Shown: piece by piece, positions 50,383 through 59,301 of the stretch
Layout: each line of letters opens with the position of its first letter
Numbering within the stretch: the stretch's first letter is position 1
Translations under genes and position numbers: made by a program
NCBI GenBank assembly: GCA_004144175.1
Contig: SEFT01000002.1
Span: 1 to 64,000, forward strand
DNA: 64,000 nt
Reading direction: 5' to 3'
Origin: Sphingobacteriales bacterium
GTDB lineage: Bacteria; Bacteroidota; Bacteroidia; Chitinophagales; Chitinophagaceae
Notes under the pieces: model-generated
Databases searched by the model: none
Told to the model about the DNA's origin: nothing
Seen by the model: only the letters and a program-made list of their open reading frames with translations

Positions 50383-50736
50383 ATGTCTCTACCAAACAAT
50401 AAAAAGATACTGGAAGAAGCTAATAAAGCGGTAACCAATGGCGACAACGGAGGATTTCTCGCCTACTGCACCGATGATACGATATGGACATTCGTGGGCG
50501 ACAGAACATTGCGCGGCAAAGAAGCTGTTAGGCAGTATATGGCAGAGGTATACGCCGAACCACCAAAGTTCGATGTGGAGCAATTCATCTGTGATGGTGA
50601 TTTTGTGACCGCCATCGGAAAGATCAGTATGAAAAATGAACAAGGTGTAGTTGTCAATTACGCTTACTGCGATGTATGGCGATTCGAGGACGGTAAAATG
50701 GCAGAGCTGAAGGCTTTTGTTATAGAGTTGAAGTAG
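50383..50736 (+). CDS. NTF2-like (SnoaL-type) protein
   Basis: A 117-aa cone-shaped alpha+beta barrel of the NTF2-like superfamily: an N-terminal helix (KKILEEANKAVTNGDNGGFL), CTDDTIWTFVGDRTLRGKEA, then strands FVTAIGKISM and VNYAYCDVWRFEDGKMAEL. Some members are isomerases or dehydratases, many only bind small ligands; no catalytic residue can be assigned. The frame is open from TTG 50356, but ATG 50383 starts the domain. Divergent from the Crp/Fnr regulator. Confidence 0.82.
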   Translation: MSLPNNKKILEEANKAVTNGDNGGFLAYCTDDTIWTFVGDRTLRGKEAVRQYMAEVYAEPPKFDVEQFICDGDFVTAIGKISMKNEQGVVVNYAYCDVWRFEDGKMAELKAFVIELK

Positions 50737-50797
50737 TTTCGTTTTATCTTTCGTGGCATCCGCTGTTACCAACTGACACCATGGGAAAAAACCAACA

Positions 50798-51322
50798 TTA
50801 ATGACGTGGCGCCGACGATTCTTTTAATACCTTTCGGTTCAAATTTACATTCAGCGATATCTGACTACGCCCTATCCCAAATACATTATTGCTGCTTTTG
50901 AAAGTGTTGTAACCGTAATATAGTCCCAGATGACCAAAAACGGTAAGGCCAGCCCTGGGGGTAAAAATGAGATGATTGGTAGCTGCAAAGTCGGTATTGT
51001 TCCGTAGTTCTGCCCCTAACGCCATCAGCGCACCTCCAAATTCAAAGCCTGCCTTATAGGCATAAAACGGACTGCGGGGACTATATCCTGCAAGATCCGC
51101 TTCTAAGGCACCATAGACGACAAGCGAAGTTGGCGAGTGGCTATTTACATTACTGTAAACATACGATGCACCAATGGAAGTAAACCATGATCGTTGCCAC
51201 CCGACCTCAAAACGCGCACAGACATTCTTATTAATCTTTCCCTTGCCTAAATCATTATCATACTCTTGGCATATGGCGTGGAGTGGGATGATAAAATATA
51301 TTGTAAGGAGGAGGAATCGCAT
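50798..51322 (-). CDS. Exported barrel-like protein, unknown function
   Basis: A 174-aa protein with signal peptide 1-18 (LHAICQ) and alternating strands (CARFEVGWQRSWFTSIGASY, LTVFGHLGLYYGYNTFKSS) ending SQISLNVNLNRKVLKESSAP plus RH. This suggests a small outer-membrane barrel, though the C-terminal tail is polar. No family recognised. It stands alone, 61 nt from the stop of the convergent NTF2-like gene. Confidence 0.6.
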   Translation of the reverse strand: MRFLLLTIYFIIPLHAICQEYDNDLGKGKINKNVCARFEVGWQRSWFTSIGASYVYSNVNSHSPTSLVVYGALEADLAGYSPRSPFYAYKAGFEFGGALMALGAELRNNTDFAATNHLIFTPRAGLTVFGHLGLYYGYNTFKSSNNVFGIGRSQISLNVNLNRKVLKESSAPRH

Positions 51323-51449
51323 AAAAGTCGGTTTACCACATCGTATTTATGTACATTATCTACAGAATCCTTTCGGAAGGTTTCATCGCAAAATACATCT
51401 ATCTTATAAGGTCTTACTTGTTTCATATTATGCGCTCAAAGTTTTACAG

Positions 51450-52097
51450 CTACCCAATCCTCACCTTCGGCCCCAAAAACTTCGGCTCAACGCCCAGCAG
51501 ATAGTCAACAAACACCTTTACCCTCGCCAGCTTCTCGCGGAATTGTGTCTTTTGGCCGGCGTTGCCGATTACATCATCCGCATTATAGCCTACGGCGTTT
51601 ATCCCCTCACGTTGGGCTATGTATAACGCCCGTTCATTATGGAAACGTTGAGAAATGACCGTTGCGGAATTTTGTGAAAATATCTCGCGCAGCCTTATCA
51701 TCGAGTCGAACGTGCGGAAGCCTGCATAGTCGAGGTATATATGGCTCGAGTCGATGCCTGCGGCTATCAGGTCGGTGCGCATCATCTCAGGTTCATTATA
51801 GTCCTTGCGGCTATTGTCGCCACTGATAACCAGGTATTTGATCTTGCCTGCCTTCATCAGTTTGGTGGCAGCTTCTATGCGGTAGGTATAGTATCTGTTC
51901 AGGTATCCGCTCTCGAGGTATTTGCCGGTGCCCAGCAGCAGCCCCACCTTGTTGTAAGGCACAGATTCCGTATCGTAGAAGGTCTTCCCCTTCGATATGG
52001 CCTCTACCCTGCTATCGCAGTATAGTACGGACAAAATGGGTAAGGCTACAATCAGCACCACAATAATGATAAACAGGCTTCTTTTACGCATATACAT
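51450..52097 (-). CDS. SanA/YdcF-like DUF218 protein
   Basis: A 215-aa protein anchored by an N-terminal helix (RKRSLFIIIVVLIVALPILS) with a DUF218 domain: VGLLLGTGKYLESGYLNRYY, IKYLVISGDNSRKDYNEPEM, and HIYLDYAGFRTFDSMIRLRE. SanA relatives act in envelope integrity and vancomycin exclusion; the molecular activity is not known. The frame opens at 52139, but ATG 52097 precedes the membrane helix. Divergent from the cyclase gene. Confidence 0.85.
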   Translation of the reverse strand: MYMRKRSLFIIIVVLIVALPILSVLYCDSRVEAISKGKTFYDTESVPYNKVGLLLGTGKYLESGYLNRYYTYRIEAATKLMKAGKIKYLVISGDNSRKDYNEPEMMRTDLIAAGIDSSHIYLDYAGFRTFDSMIRLREIFSQNSATVISQRFHNERALYIAQREGINAVGYNADDVIGNAGQKTQFREKLARVKVFVDYLLGVEPKFLGPKVRIG

Positions 52098-52192
52098 TGA
52101 AGATACAAGGAAGTAATAAAACAGAATGCCGGGCAACATTAAAATAACCTGTTATGGTACAATTATTTAGTGCTCATCAGTAATTCTACAAA

Positions 52193-52855
52193 ATGCGAAA
52201 CAGCTCATCTTCTGCCTGGATAGATATTTCGGCAACCCTATCGAACGATTCGGTGGTATGGCCGGGCAATAAACCTATGCAGATAGAGAAGGCATCGAAG
52301 ATTGGAGTTGGTGGTGCAGACTGCAACAGCACCAATATCTCGATGAACGTTCATACGGGCACCCATATGGATGCACCGCTGCATTTTATAGAAGATGGCA
52401 ACGATATTATGAGAACGGACATAGACGCTTTAATCGGACACGCAAAGATTTTTCACATCAAGGACGATCAGCACATTACCTACAACGAAATAAAAGATTT
52501 CCCTATAGAGCAAGGCGACCGCATTCTGTTCCGCACCCGCAACTCGGATGTGGATTGGGAGATGGCTCCCTTCGTGGAAGACTATGTGTACCTGTCTCCC
52601 GACGCCGCCCGCTTCCTCGTAGAGAAAGAAGTACGCACCGTGGGTATCGATTACCTGTCGGTGGCCGAAAAAGGCAACGCAGCAGAGGTACACAAGATAT
52701 TGCTGAATGCACCCGTGCATGTAATAGAAGGCCTGCGCCTTAACAATGTTGAACCCGGCGATTATGAGATGATATGCCTGCCCATGAAGGTAAAAGGCTC
52801 AGACGGCGCACCTGCCCGAGTGGTGATAAAACCGTACAACAAGTCAGCCAATTGA
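52193..52855 (+). CDS. Cyclase family protein (kynurenine formamidase-like metal hydrolase)
   Basis: A 220-aa cytoplasmic hydrolase with the family metal motif HTGTHMDAPLHF, the start WIDISATLSNDSVVWPG, and the later VRTVGIDYLSVAEKG and NAPVHVIEGLRLNNVEPG. Members hydrolyse N-formylkynurenine or other amide or lactone bonds, usually with zinc or manganese. No other tryptophan-degradation gene is near, so the substrate is open. It is followed 15 nt later by the DUF1801 gene, likely the same transcript. Confidence 0.88.
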   Translation: MRNSSSSAWIDISATLSNDSVVWPGNKPMQIEKASKIGVGGADCNSTNISMNVHTGTHMDAPLHFIEDGNDIMRTDIDALIGHAKIFHIKDDQHITYNEIKDFPIEQGDRILFRTRNSDVDWEMAPFVEDYVYLSPDAARFLVEKEVRTVGIDYLSVAEKGNAAEVHKILLNAPVHVIEGLRLNNVEPGDYEMICLPMKVKGSDGAPARVVIKPYNKSAN

Positions 52856-52870
52856 TGCTATTTTAGCAGC

Positions 52871-53248
52871 ATGAGCCAAAATGAACTGGACAGCTTATTG
52901 AGTGCCTACCCTGCGCATGTACAGGAGCTGGTAGAGCTGCTTCGTACATTTATCAAAGCAAGGATCAAGGGTATTGAAGAAACACCTGATCTTCCTGCTA
53001 AGATCATTGGCTATGGCTTCAGCAACGAGTATATCGACAGCATCTGTACCATCATACTATCTCAAAAAGGGATAAAGCTGGGCTTCTATAAGGGTACATT
53101 GCTACCCGACCCTGCCGGACTGCTGGAAGGCACCGGGAAGGTGCATAAATATGTAGCTATCAAATCGGCCACAGATATTGAAAACCCCGCACTCGAAAAG
53201 CTGCTGCTGGATGCCTATGACGCTTACCTCGAAAGAAAGCGCACTTAA
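52871..53248 (+). CDS. DUF1801 domain protein
   Basis: A 125-aa protein of the YdhG/DUF1801 fold: an N-terminal helix (LVELLRTFIKARIKGIEETP), KIIGYGFSNEYIDSICTIIL, then KGIKLGFYKGTLLPDPAGLL and KVHKYVAIKSA. Relatives include frataxin-like iron chaperones (Fra), but metal binding cannot be judged here. It ends 2 nt from the convergent RDD gene. Confidence 0.8.
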   Translation: MSQNELDSLLSAYPAHVQELVELLRTFIKARIKGIEETPDLPAKIIGYGFSNEYIDSICTIILSQKGIKLGFYKGTLLPDPAGLLEGTGKVHKYVAIKSATDIENPALEKLLLDAYDAYLERKRT

Positions 53249-53250
53249 AA

Positions 53251-53976
53251 CTATTTTCGTGTAAGGAAATTATAATCGTGCAGCAATTGTTGTAAGAATG
53301 CACGCGGCTCCATATCGTTCTGTATATGAAGCACTTCCTTTATCCGGTGCGTTACCTGTAGTGTATATATTTCGGTGTCTTTGCTAAAAGGGGTATTCAA
53401 TAGATTGCGTATACCGTTGATATCGCGGTCGGTCAGGCGCATCACCTCGGGGAACAACGGCTTATAACTTAAGTTCTCCGTCACATCCATGTAAATGGTT
53501 TCCTTCAGGTTGGTCTTGCCTGTTTGGTCTATCACTACGGTGCCTGCAGCCAAGTCGCCCAGCCGCTGGCTCATCGATGTAAATGTGATGGTGAGTATGG
53601 CACCGAATCCCATTGTAATACCAATATCGGCCATGCGCAGCACCCAGCGCAGCAGGTATTGGCTCAGGGTAGGCTCCTTACCATTGGCATCTACGACCTT
53701 TATACCCAGCACTTTTTTACCGACCGATTGCCCATTCCACAACACCTCCATTATAAGGTGGTAGGAAAACGCCGGGATCGTTACAAACAGGTAGGAGAAT
53801 ATACTACCCAAATACTGCTCTACACGCAGGTACGGCACTGCAAACCGCATCATCAGGAATACGAAAGCATACATAATGACGATGTCGATCATCCAGGCAA
53901 GTATCCGCTTATGTAAGGGGGCTATCTTAAACTCCAGGTCTATATTAAAAGGGGTACTGATGGTAATGATGGACAT
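53251..53976 (-). CDS. RDD family membrane protein
   Basis: A 241-aa protein with an RDD domain: KRILAWMIDIVIMYAFVFL (the RxxAxxxD variant), a second helix, GQSVGKKVLGIKVVDANGKE, and further helices LRMADIGITMGFGAILTITF. A cytoplasmic tail of about 90 residues follows, with charged helices. The frame opens at 54057, but ATG 53976 gives the domain start. It lies divergently, 83 nt from the SpoIIM gene, in the conserved RDD/SpoIIM/MoxR neighbourhood. Confidence 0.85.
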   Translation of the reverse strand: MSIITISTPFNIDLEFKIAPLHKRILAWMIDIVIMYAFVFLMMRFAVPYLRVEQYLGSIFSYLFVTIPAFSYHLIMEVLWNGQSVGKKVLGIKVVDANGKEPTLSQYLLRWVLRMADIGITMGFGAILTITFTSMSQRLGDLAAGTVVIDQTGKTNLKETIYMDVTENLSYKPLFPEVMRLTDRDINGIRNLLNTPFSKDTEIYTLQVTHRIKEVLHIQNDMEPRAFLQQLLHDYNFLTRK

Positions 53977-54059
53977 ACGCTGCGGGCAATACACAAATGT
54001 AACGGGTTTAGGTGGTATGTTATTTGTTTCTGCTAACTTTACTACCGTACAAATCATCT

Positions 54060-55016
54060 ATGCGAGAGGGCCAGTTCATTAAGCAAAATATTGACCGCTG
54101 GAAAAGCTACGAAACACCAACCAACGACCCCGACGAGCTGGCCAAACGCTTTGTATATCTTGTTGACGATCTGGCATTTGCAAAGACATTCTATCCACAG
54201 AGCAATACTACCCGGTATATCAATGGCATTGCAGCCACTATCTACTTATCTATCTATCGCAATAAAAAAGAGAAAAAGAACCGCTTTGCTACGTTCTGGG
54301 CTCTGGAGTTGCCGCTCATTATGAAGAAGTATCAGCGCAACCTGATGTTCGCTTTCTTATTCTTTACGCTGTTTGTAGCCATAGGGGTGTTCTCGGCCAT
54401 GCAAGACCAAACCTTTGTACGTGCAGTGTTGGGCGACGGTTATGTAGAGATGACGGAACAGAACATCGCCAATGGCAACCCCTTTGGTGTATACAAGAGC
54501 GAGAACGAGATACTGATGTTCTTTACCATTGCGCTCAATAACATCACCGTTTCTTTCAATGCCTTTGCCATGGGTATTTTCGCTTCGGTAGGTACACTGT
54601 ACATGCTGTTCAAGAACGCGCTGATGGTAGGTGTGTTTGAGTACATGTTCTTCAACCATGGCCTGGGGCTAAAGTCAATACTCGTGATATTCGTACATGG
54701 CACCTTAGAACTGTCGGCTATCGTGATAGCGGGATGTGCGGGGCTGGTGCTGGGCAACTCCCTATTATTCCCAAAGACGTATACACGCATGCAGTCGTTA
54801 TCAAGGGCGGCCAAGGATGCAGTCAAGATCGTTGTAGGTCTTGTGCCTGTGTTCATCGTGGCTGCTTTTTTCGAGAGCTTTGTAACACGTCATACCGAAA
54901 TGCCTGTCTGGCTCAGCCTCATCATACTAGGCACCTCATTGACCTTTATCCTTTGGTACTTTGTTTTCTATCCCATTAAAGTAAGTAAGCGCATAGTAAA
55001 TGAAGTACGTCCGTAA
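54060..55016 (+). CDS. SpoIIM-like membrane protein
   Basis: A 318-aa protein, the Bacteroidota relative of stage II sporulation protein M; no sporulation is implied. An N-terminal soluble part (REGQFIKQNIDRWKSYE, LAKRFVYLVDDLAFAKTFYP) leads to helices with ALNNITVSFNAFAMGIFASV and FFNHGLGLKSILVIFVHGTL, then VIAGCAGLVLGNSLLFPKTY and a C-terminal helix pair. It starts a five-gene plus-strand operon through to DUF58. ATG 54060 is chosen over the longer open frame from 54012. Confidence 0.86.
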   Translation: MREGQFIKQNIDRWKSYETPTNDPDELAKRFVYLVDDLAFAKTFYPQSNTTRYINGIAATIYLSIYRNKKEKKNRFATFWALELPLIMKKYQRNLMFAFLFFTLFVAIGVFSAMQDQTFVRAVLGDGYVEMTEQNIANGNPFGVYKSENEILMFFTIALNNITVSFNAFAMGIFASVGTLYMLFKNALMVGVFEYMFFNHGLGLKSILVIFVHGTLELSAIVIAGCAGLVLGNSLLFPKTYTRMQSLSRAAKDAVKIVVGLVPVFIVAAFFESFVTRHTEMPVWLSLIILGTSLTFILWYFVFYPIKVSKRIVNEVRP

Positions 55017-55692
55017 CCTTATACCCTTTATTTTCATTACGTGCTTATTGCTGCTTGCAGTGGATAATATATGCTTTGCAGATACTGTAGTGGTGACAGA
55101 TGAGCAGTGGCAAGAACTGGCCAATGATAAGGCTTTTAGTTATGCCGGTGAAAAGGAGACGGTAGAACAAATAAATCAACAGGAGCCAAATATATTTACC
55201 AGTGGGCTGATGTCCTTAATCAGTTTCTTCAGCAGCTCATTTGGCCGGGTACTTATCTGGACCGTGTTCTTTGTCTTTATTGCATGGATATTGTTCAAAG
55301 TATTTTCAAATCAGGGGCTATTTGCACCACGTAGTCAAAAGCTTTCGGATGATGAGCCAATGCCAACGCCCAATCATGAAGACGATCTATTATTGGCCGA
55401 CTGGGAAAAGCGTATGCAGCACGCAATGAAGGCTGGCGATATGGCCATGGCTATAAAATACAGTTACCTACACCTGCTAAAACTATTACAGCAAAAAGAC
55501 CTCATCAGCTTCCGTAGCGATAAGACCAACTATGAATATTACCATGAGCTGCGCGACGCCACCTACCGCAAGCCGTTTAAGCAGCTCACCAACCAGTATG
55601 AATACATATGGTACGGTAAGTACCCCGTATCGGAGCAGCAGTATAGTGAGTATATGAGCACATTCAACACCCTAAAAGCGAAGTTGGCATAG
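55000..55692 (+). CDS. DUF4129-domain protein
   Basis: A 230-aa protein: signal-like hydrophobic start (LIPFIFITCLLLLAVDN), a central membrane helix at about 83-105 (FGRVLIWTVFFVFIAWILF), and a cytoplasmic C-terminal DUF4129-type region with LADWEKRMQHAMKAGDMAMA, IKYSYLHLLKLLQQKDLISF, and YRKPFKQLTNQYEYIWYGKY. It overlaps SpoIIM by 17 nt and the next gene by 1 nt. DUF4129 genes sit beside MoxR/DUF58 in many phyla; function unknown. Confidence 0.85.
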   Translation: MKYVRNLIPFIFITCLLLLAVDNICFADTVVVTDEQWQELANDKAFSYAGEKETVEQINQQEPNIFTSGLMSLISFFSSSFGRVLIWTVFFVFIAWILFKVFSNQGLFAPRSQKLSDDEPMPTPNHEDDLLLADWEKRMQHAMKAGDMAMAIKYSYLHLLKLLQQKDLISFRSDKTNYEYYHELRDATYRKPFKQLTNQYEYIWYGKYPVSEQQYSEYMSTFNTLKAKLA

Positions 55693-56939
55693 TGACGCTG
55701 AGACTTGCATATATCATACTGCTACTGCTGCCGACACTCACCGGCTGCGAACGTTTGCTGAAAAAGAAAACCAACTGGAACGTAACACTGAAACGAGAGG
55801 ACAAGATACCTTACGGAACTTACTTGGCTTACAGGTCACTTGCACTCTACTTTCCGCAAACCAGTGTAAAACAGCTATCGCAATGGTACAGATACGGCAG
55901 TCTTGCAGACTCTATGCGGTTGTATAATGGTGAGAAGTCGCTATTAGTACTGGTTGGGCTCGACTTCAGAGTATCATCACTTGAGTGGCAACGCCTGCAA
56001 GATTTTGCCGAAGCAGGAAATGAGATCGTACTTTTCTGTAGCCGGCTCGATAGCAAAATAGAGACGAAACTTCGGTGCCGTAAACATGGATATGGCATAG
56101 AGGAACAACGCCTTAATTCATTCAATACCGGGAAGGAGAATATGTATGCGTTGAGCCTTGTCTACAACCCGGTTCATTATGGTTATGAGGGCCGGTCCTT
56201 GCAGGGCTATTTTACTACAGGCTCAAAACCGAGTAAGGAAGAATTGATAAGCCTGGCGCAAAGCGGCAACCCCAAGCCTGATACACTGGGCTACGTCAAC
56301 CAGCAGCCAGACTTTATCCGTTACGCCATAGGTGATGGCCATATAAGCCTGCATGGCGCACCACTGGCGCTTAGCAACTACTTCCTGCTACAGCCAGGGA
56401 ACAGGAAATACCTCGATGGCATATGGCAAACATTACCCACCGGCATAAAGCACATATACTGGAACGACTACTATAAGCGCGAAAATAAGAACTCTGATTT
56501 CGATATGCTCTGGCAATACCCTGCTACGCGCTGGGCGCTTATCATTGCATTGCTCACGCTCGGGCTATATGTGTTCTTTGAGAGTAAGCGCAAGCAGCGC
56601 ATTATACCCATAGTAGATAGGCCCGAAAATGCTTCCGTATCTTTTGTAGAGACGGTGGGCAGGCTTTATTACAATAAAGGCAATCATGCCAACCTAGCCG
56701 ACAAGATGATACAGCACTTCCTGGAATGGGTGCGTATGAATTATTACCTGAACACCAATGAGCTGAATGATACCTTCATTCAGCAATTAAAAAGTAAGTC
56801 GGGACAGCCGGAGGCTGCGGTGACAAGGCTGATACAAATGATACATGAAGTGCGCCTGCAATCGGCAACAGTGAGCGAACCATATCTTTACGAACTTTAT
56901 AATACTATTCAGTTATTCTACAACAATAAAGCTAAATGA
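55692..56939 (+). CDS. DUF4350-domain membrane protein
   Basis: A 415-aa protein: hydrophobic start (LAYIILLLLPTLTGCER) with a possible lipobox Cys, a DUF4350 region (about 40-260; YGTYLAYRSLALYFPQTSVK, EAGNEIVLFCSRLDSKIETK, AIGDGHISLHGAPLALSNYF), a membrane helix at about 278-298 (WALIIALLTLGLYVFF), and a cytoplasmic end. GTG start overlapping the previous stop by one base; 4-nt overlap with the MoxR gene. Part of the same operon; function unknown. Confidence 0.85.
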   Translation: MTLRLAYIILLLLPTLTGCERLLKKKTNWNVTLKREDKIPYGTYLAYRSLALYFPQTSVKQLSQWYRYGSLADSMRLYNGEKSLLVLVGLDFRVSSLEWQRLQDFAEAGNEIVLFCSRLDSKIETKLRCRKHGYGIEEQRLNSFNTGKENMYALSLVYNPVHYGYEGRSLQGYFTTGSKPSKEELISLAQSGNPKPDTLGYVNQQPDFIRYAIGDGHISLHGAPLALSNYFLLQPGNRKYLDGIWQTLPTGIKHIYWNDYYKRENKNSDFDMLWQYPATRWALIIALLTLGLYVFFESKRKQRIIPIVDRPENASVSFVETVGRLYYNKGNHANLADKMIQHFLEWVRMNYYLNTNELNDTFIQQLKSKSGQPEAAVTRLIQMIHEVRLQSATVSEPYLYELYNTIQLFYNNKAK

Positions 56940-57919
56940 CCGAACATACACCGGAACATATACCGCCGCACGAGCATGGCTCTCTGCTGCAACTACTGAA
57001 CCAGATAAAGGAACAGATAGAACAGGTAGTGGTAGGCCAGGATGGTATGATAGAACTGCTGCTGGCAGGCCTGTTGGCCGATGGGCATATACTGATAGAA
57101 GGTGTGCCGGGCGTAGCTAAAACACTGACTGCCAAGTTGCTTTCACGGTTGATAGATGCGCACTTCTCGCGTATACAATTCACCCCCGACCTGATGCCGA
57201 GCGATGTGCTGGGTACCAATGTATTCAACCCACAGAAGGGCAGCTTTCAGTTCAATGCAGGCCCTATCTTCAGCAACCTGGTGCTAATAGACGAAATAAA
57301 CCGTGCACCTGCCAAGACGCAGGCAGCACTATTCGAGGTAATGGAAGAACGGCAGGTAACAGTAGAAGGGCATACCTACAAAATGCAAAGCCCCTTTATG
57401 GTAGTGGCCACGCAAAACCCGATAGAGCACGAAGGCACCTACCGCCTGCCCGAGGCGCAGCTTGACCGCTTCCTGATGAAGATAGTGGTAGGATACCCCA
57501 GCCTCGAAGAAGAGATAAAGATTCTGGAGCGCCACAACGACCGCGACATCAGCGATATGCTGACTGGTATAAAACCCATCGTAACTACTGCTATGCTGGC
57601 CAATGCCCGGCAACAGATAAGGCAGATACATATAGAGCCAAAGCTGCTAGAGTTTGTAGCGAAGCTGATATGGGAGACCCGCAACGACCGTTCGCTATAC
57701 ATCGGAGCCTCTCCGCGCGCGTCTATATCGCTGCTGCATACATCTAAGGCGCTGAGTGTGCTCAATGGTCGCGACTTTGTGATACCCGAAGATATATTAC
57801 AGGCTGCCCCCGCAGTATTACGTCACCGTATTAGTCTTACTCCCGAGCGTGAGATGGAAGGCATAACAGCCGACGATGTAATAAAAGAGATCATCGCAAG
57901 GATGGAAATACCCAGATAG
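56936..57919 (+). CDS. MoxR family AAA+ ATPase
   Basis: A 327-aa ATPase. Walker A GVPGVAKTLT near residue 57, Walker B NLVLIDEINRAPAKT, sensor-1 VVATQNPIEHEGTYRLPEAQ, and the C-terminal lid with YIGASPRASISLLHTSKALS. MoxR proteins act as chaperones for maturation of partner complexes, often together with DUF58 and VWA proteins encoded next to them. Here DUF58 follows by 2 nt; no VWA gene is within the window. Confidence 0.94.
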   Translation: MTEHTPEHIPPHEHGSLLQLLNQIKEQIEQVVVGQDGMIELLLAGLLADGHILIEGVPGVAKTLTAKLLSRLIDAHFSRIQFTPDLMPSDVLGTNVFNPQKGSFQFNAGPIFSNLVLIDEINRAPAKTQAALFEVMEERQVTVEGHTYKMQSPFMVVATQNPIEHEGTYRLPEAQLDRFLMKIVVGYPSLEEEIKILERHNDRDISDMLTGIKPIVTTAMLANARQQIRQIHIEPKLLEFVAKLIWETRNDRSLYIGASPRASISLLHTSKALSVLNGRDFVIPEDILQAAPAVLRHRISLTPEREMEGITADDVIKEIIARMEIPR

Positions 57920-57921
57920 TC

Positions 57922-59259
57922 TTGAAGCCGAAGAACTACATATACGACCTGTTTCTTTCACCCGCATGGTATTTTTACATGACGGGTGCGGTCTTCCTAT
58001 TTTTCATATCCTTCTTTTTCTCGGTATTATTTGAGGCCGCAGTGATGTATTCGGTTGGTGTATTGCTGTTCACGGTTATTGATTTTTACCTGCTTTTTGT
58101 AAGAAAAGGTGGAATTGTAGCTACGAGGTCTATGCAGTCCAGGTTTAGCCTGGGTGATAATAACAATGTCACTGTCTCCTTGCAGAATCAATACGCTTTT
58201 AAGGCCAGGCTACGCATCATCGACGAACTGCCCGAACAATTCCAGGAGCGGAATTTCCTGCTCTTTACCGAGATGGCCCCACGTGGCAAAGAAAAGTTAA
58301 GCTACATACTAAAACCTACCACACGTGGTGTTTTTGAATTCGGCAATGTGCTTTGCTTTGTCAGGAGTCCGCTAAGGCTTATACAGCGCAGGTTCAGCAC
58401 CGATGGCGAAACGAACATCAAAGTATATCCATCCTTTCAGCAGCTTAAGAAATACCAGCTCATAGCCACGTCCGATAACTATGTGGCAGGTATGAAGAAA
58501 GTACGCCGCCTGGGCCATAGCATAGAGTTTGAAAAGATAAAGAACTATGTGCCGGGCGACGATGTGCGTACCATCAACTGGAAAGCCACTGCCCGCAGCA
58601 GCAGCATCATGGTAAATACCTTTACCGATGCCCGCCAGCAGCAGGTTTATTGCCTATTGGATAAAGGCAGAGCCATGAAGATGCCCTTCGATGGCCTCAC
58701 CCTGCTCGATCATTCTATAAATGCTGCTCTGGCATTACTGAATATTACACTGCTAAAGAATGACCGCGCCGGGCTGGTGACGTTTGCCGATAAAGTGGAT
58801 GACATGGTGGTATCAGAAAAAAGGACGGGGCAACTCAACCACCTGACCGAAGCGCTCTATAAACAACAGACAGACTTCAAAGAAAGCAGCTACGAAGCGC
58901 TGTGGATGGCACTGCATCGCGGTGTTACACAACGGAGCTGCCTGATATTGTTCACCAATTTTGAAACTTATTCTTCCTTGGAGCGGCAATTGCCTTACCT
59001 CAAGAGAATGGCTTCGCGCCACCTGTTGTACGTCGTATTTTTTCAAAACACACTGCTCAAGCATATACACGAGACCGAGCCTGATACTACTGAAGGCATC
59101 TACATTAAAACTATAGCCGAGCGGTTCGATTTTGAGAAGCGGCAGATCGTAAAAGAACTGCGCAGGCATGGCATCTTATCCATCCTTACCACCCCGCAGG
59201 CGCTCACTGTAGATGCCATCAACAAATACCTGGAGCTAAAAGCAAGACAGCTGTTGTAG
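57922..59259 (+). CDS. DUF58-domain protein
   Basis: A 445-aa protein with two N-terminal membrane helices (about 12-58), a beta-rich middle (FGNVLCFVRSPLRLIQRRFS), the DUF58 signature KKVRRLGHSIEFEKIKNYVP followed by GDDVRTINWKATARSSSIMV, and a VWA-like C-terminal half with QQQVYCLLDKGRAMKMPFDG. Start is TTG at 57922, 2 nt after the MoxR stop. Likely a client or partner of the MoxR ATPase at the inner membrane. Last gene of the cluster. Confidence 0.9.
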   Translation: MKPKNYIYDLFLSPAWYFYMTGAVFLFFISFFFSVLFEAAVMYSVGVLLFTVIDFYLLFVRKGGIVATRSMQSRFSLGDNNNVTVSLQNQYAFKARLRIIDELPEQFQERNFLLFTEMAPRGKEKLSYILKPTTRGVFEFGNVLCFVRSPLRLIQRRFSTDGETNIKVYPSFQQLKKYQLIATSDNYVAGMKKVRRLGHSIEFEKIKNYVPGDDVRTINWKATARSSSIMVNTFTDARQQQVYCLLDKGRAMKMPFDGLTLLDHSINAALALLNITLLKNDRAGLVTFADKVDDMVVSEKRTGQLNHLTEALYKQQTDFKESSYEALWMALHRGVTQRSCLILFTNFETYSSLERQLPYLKRMASRHLLYVVFFQNTLLKHIHETEPDTTEGIYIKTIAERFDFEKRQIVKELRRHGILSILTTPQALTVDAINKYLELKARQLL

Positions 59260-59301
59260 GCAGAAAAACACTATTTTGCTGCTGATATTGCATTGATACT
59301 T

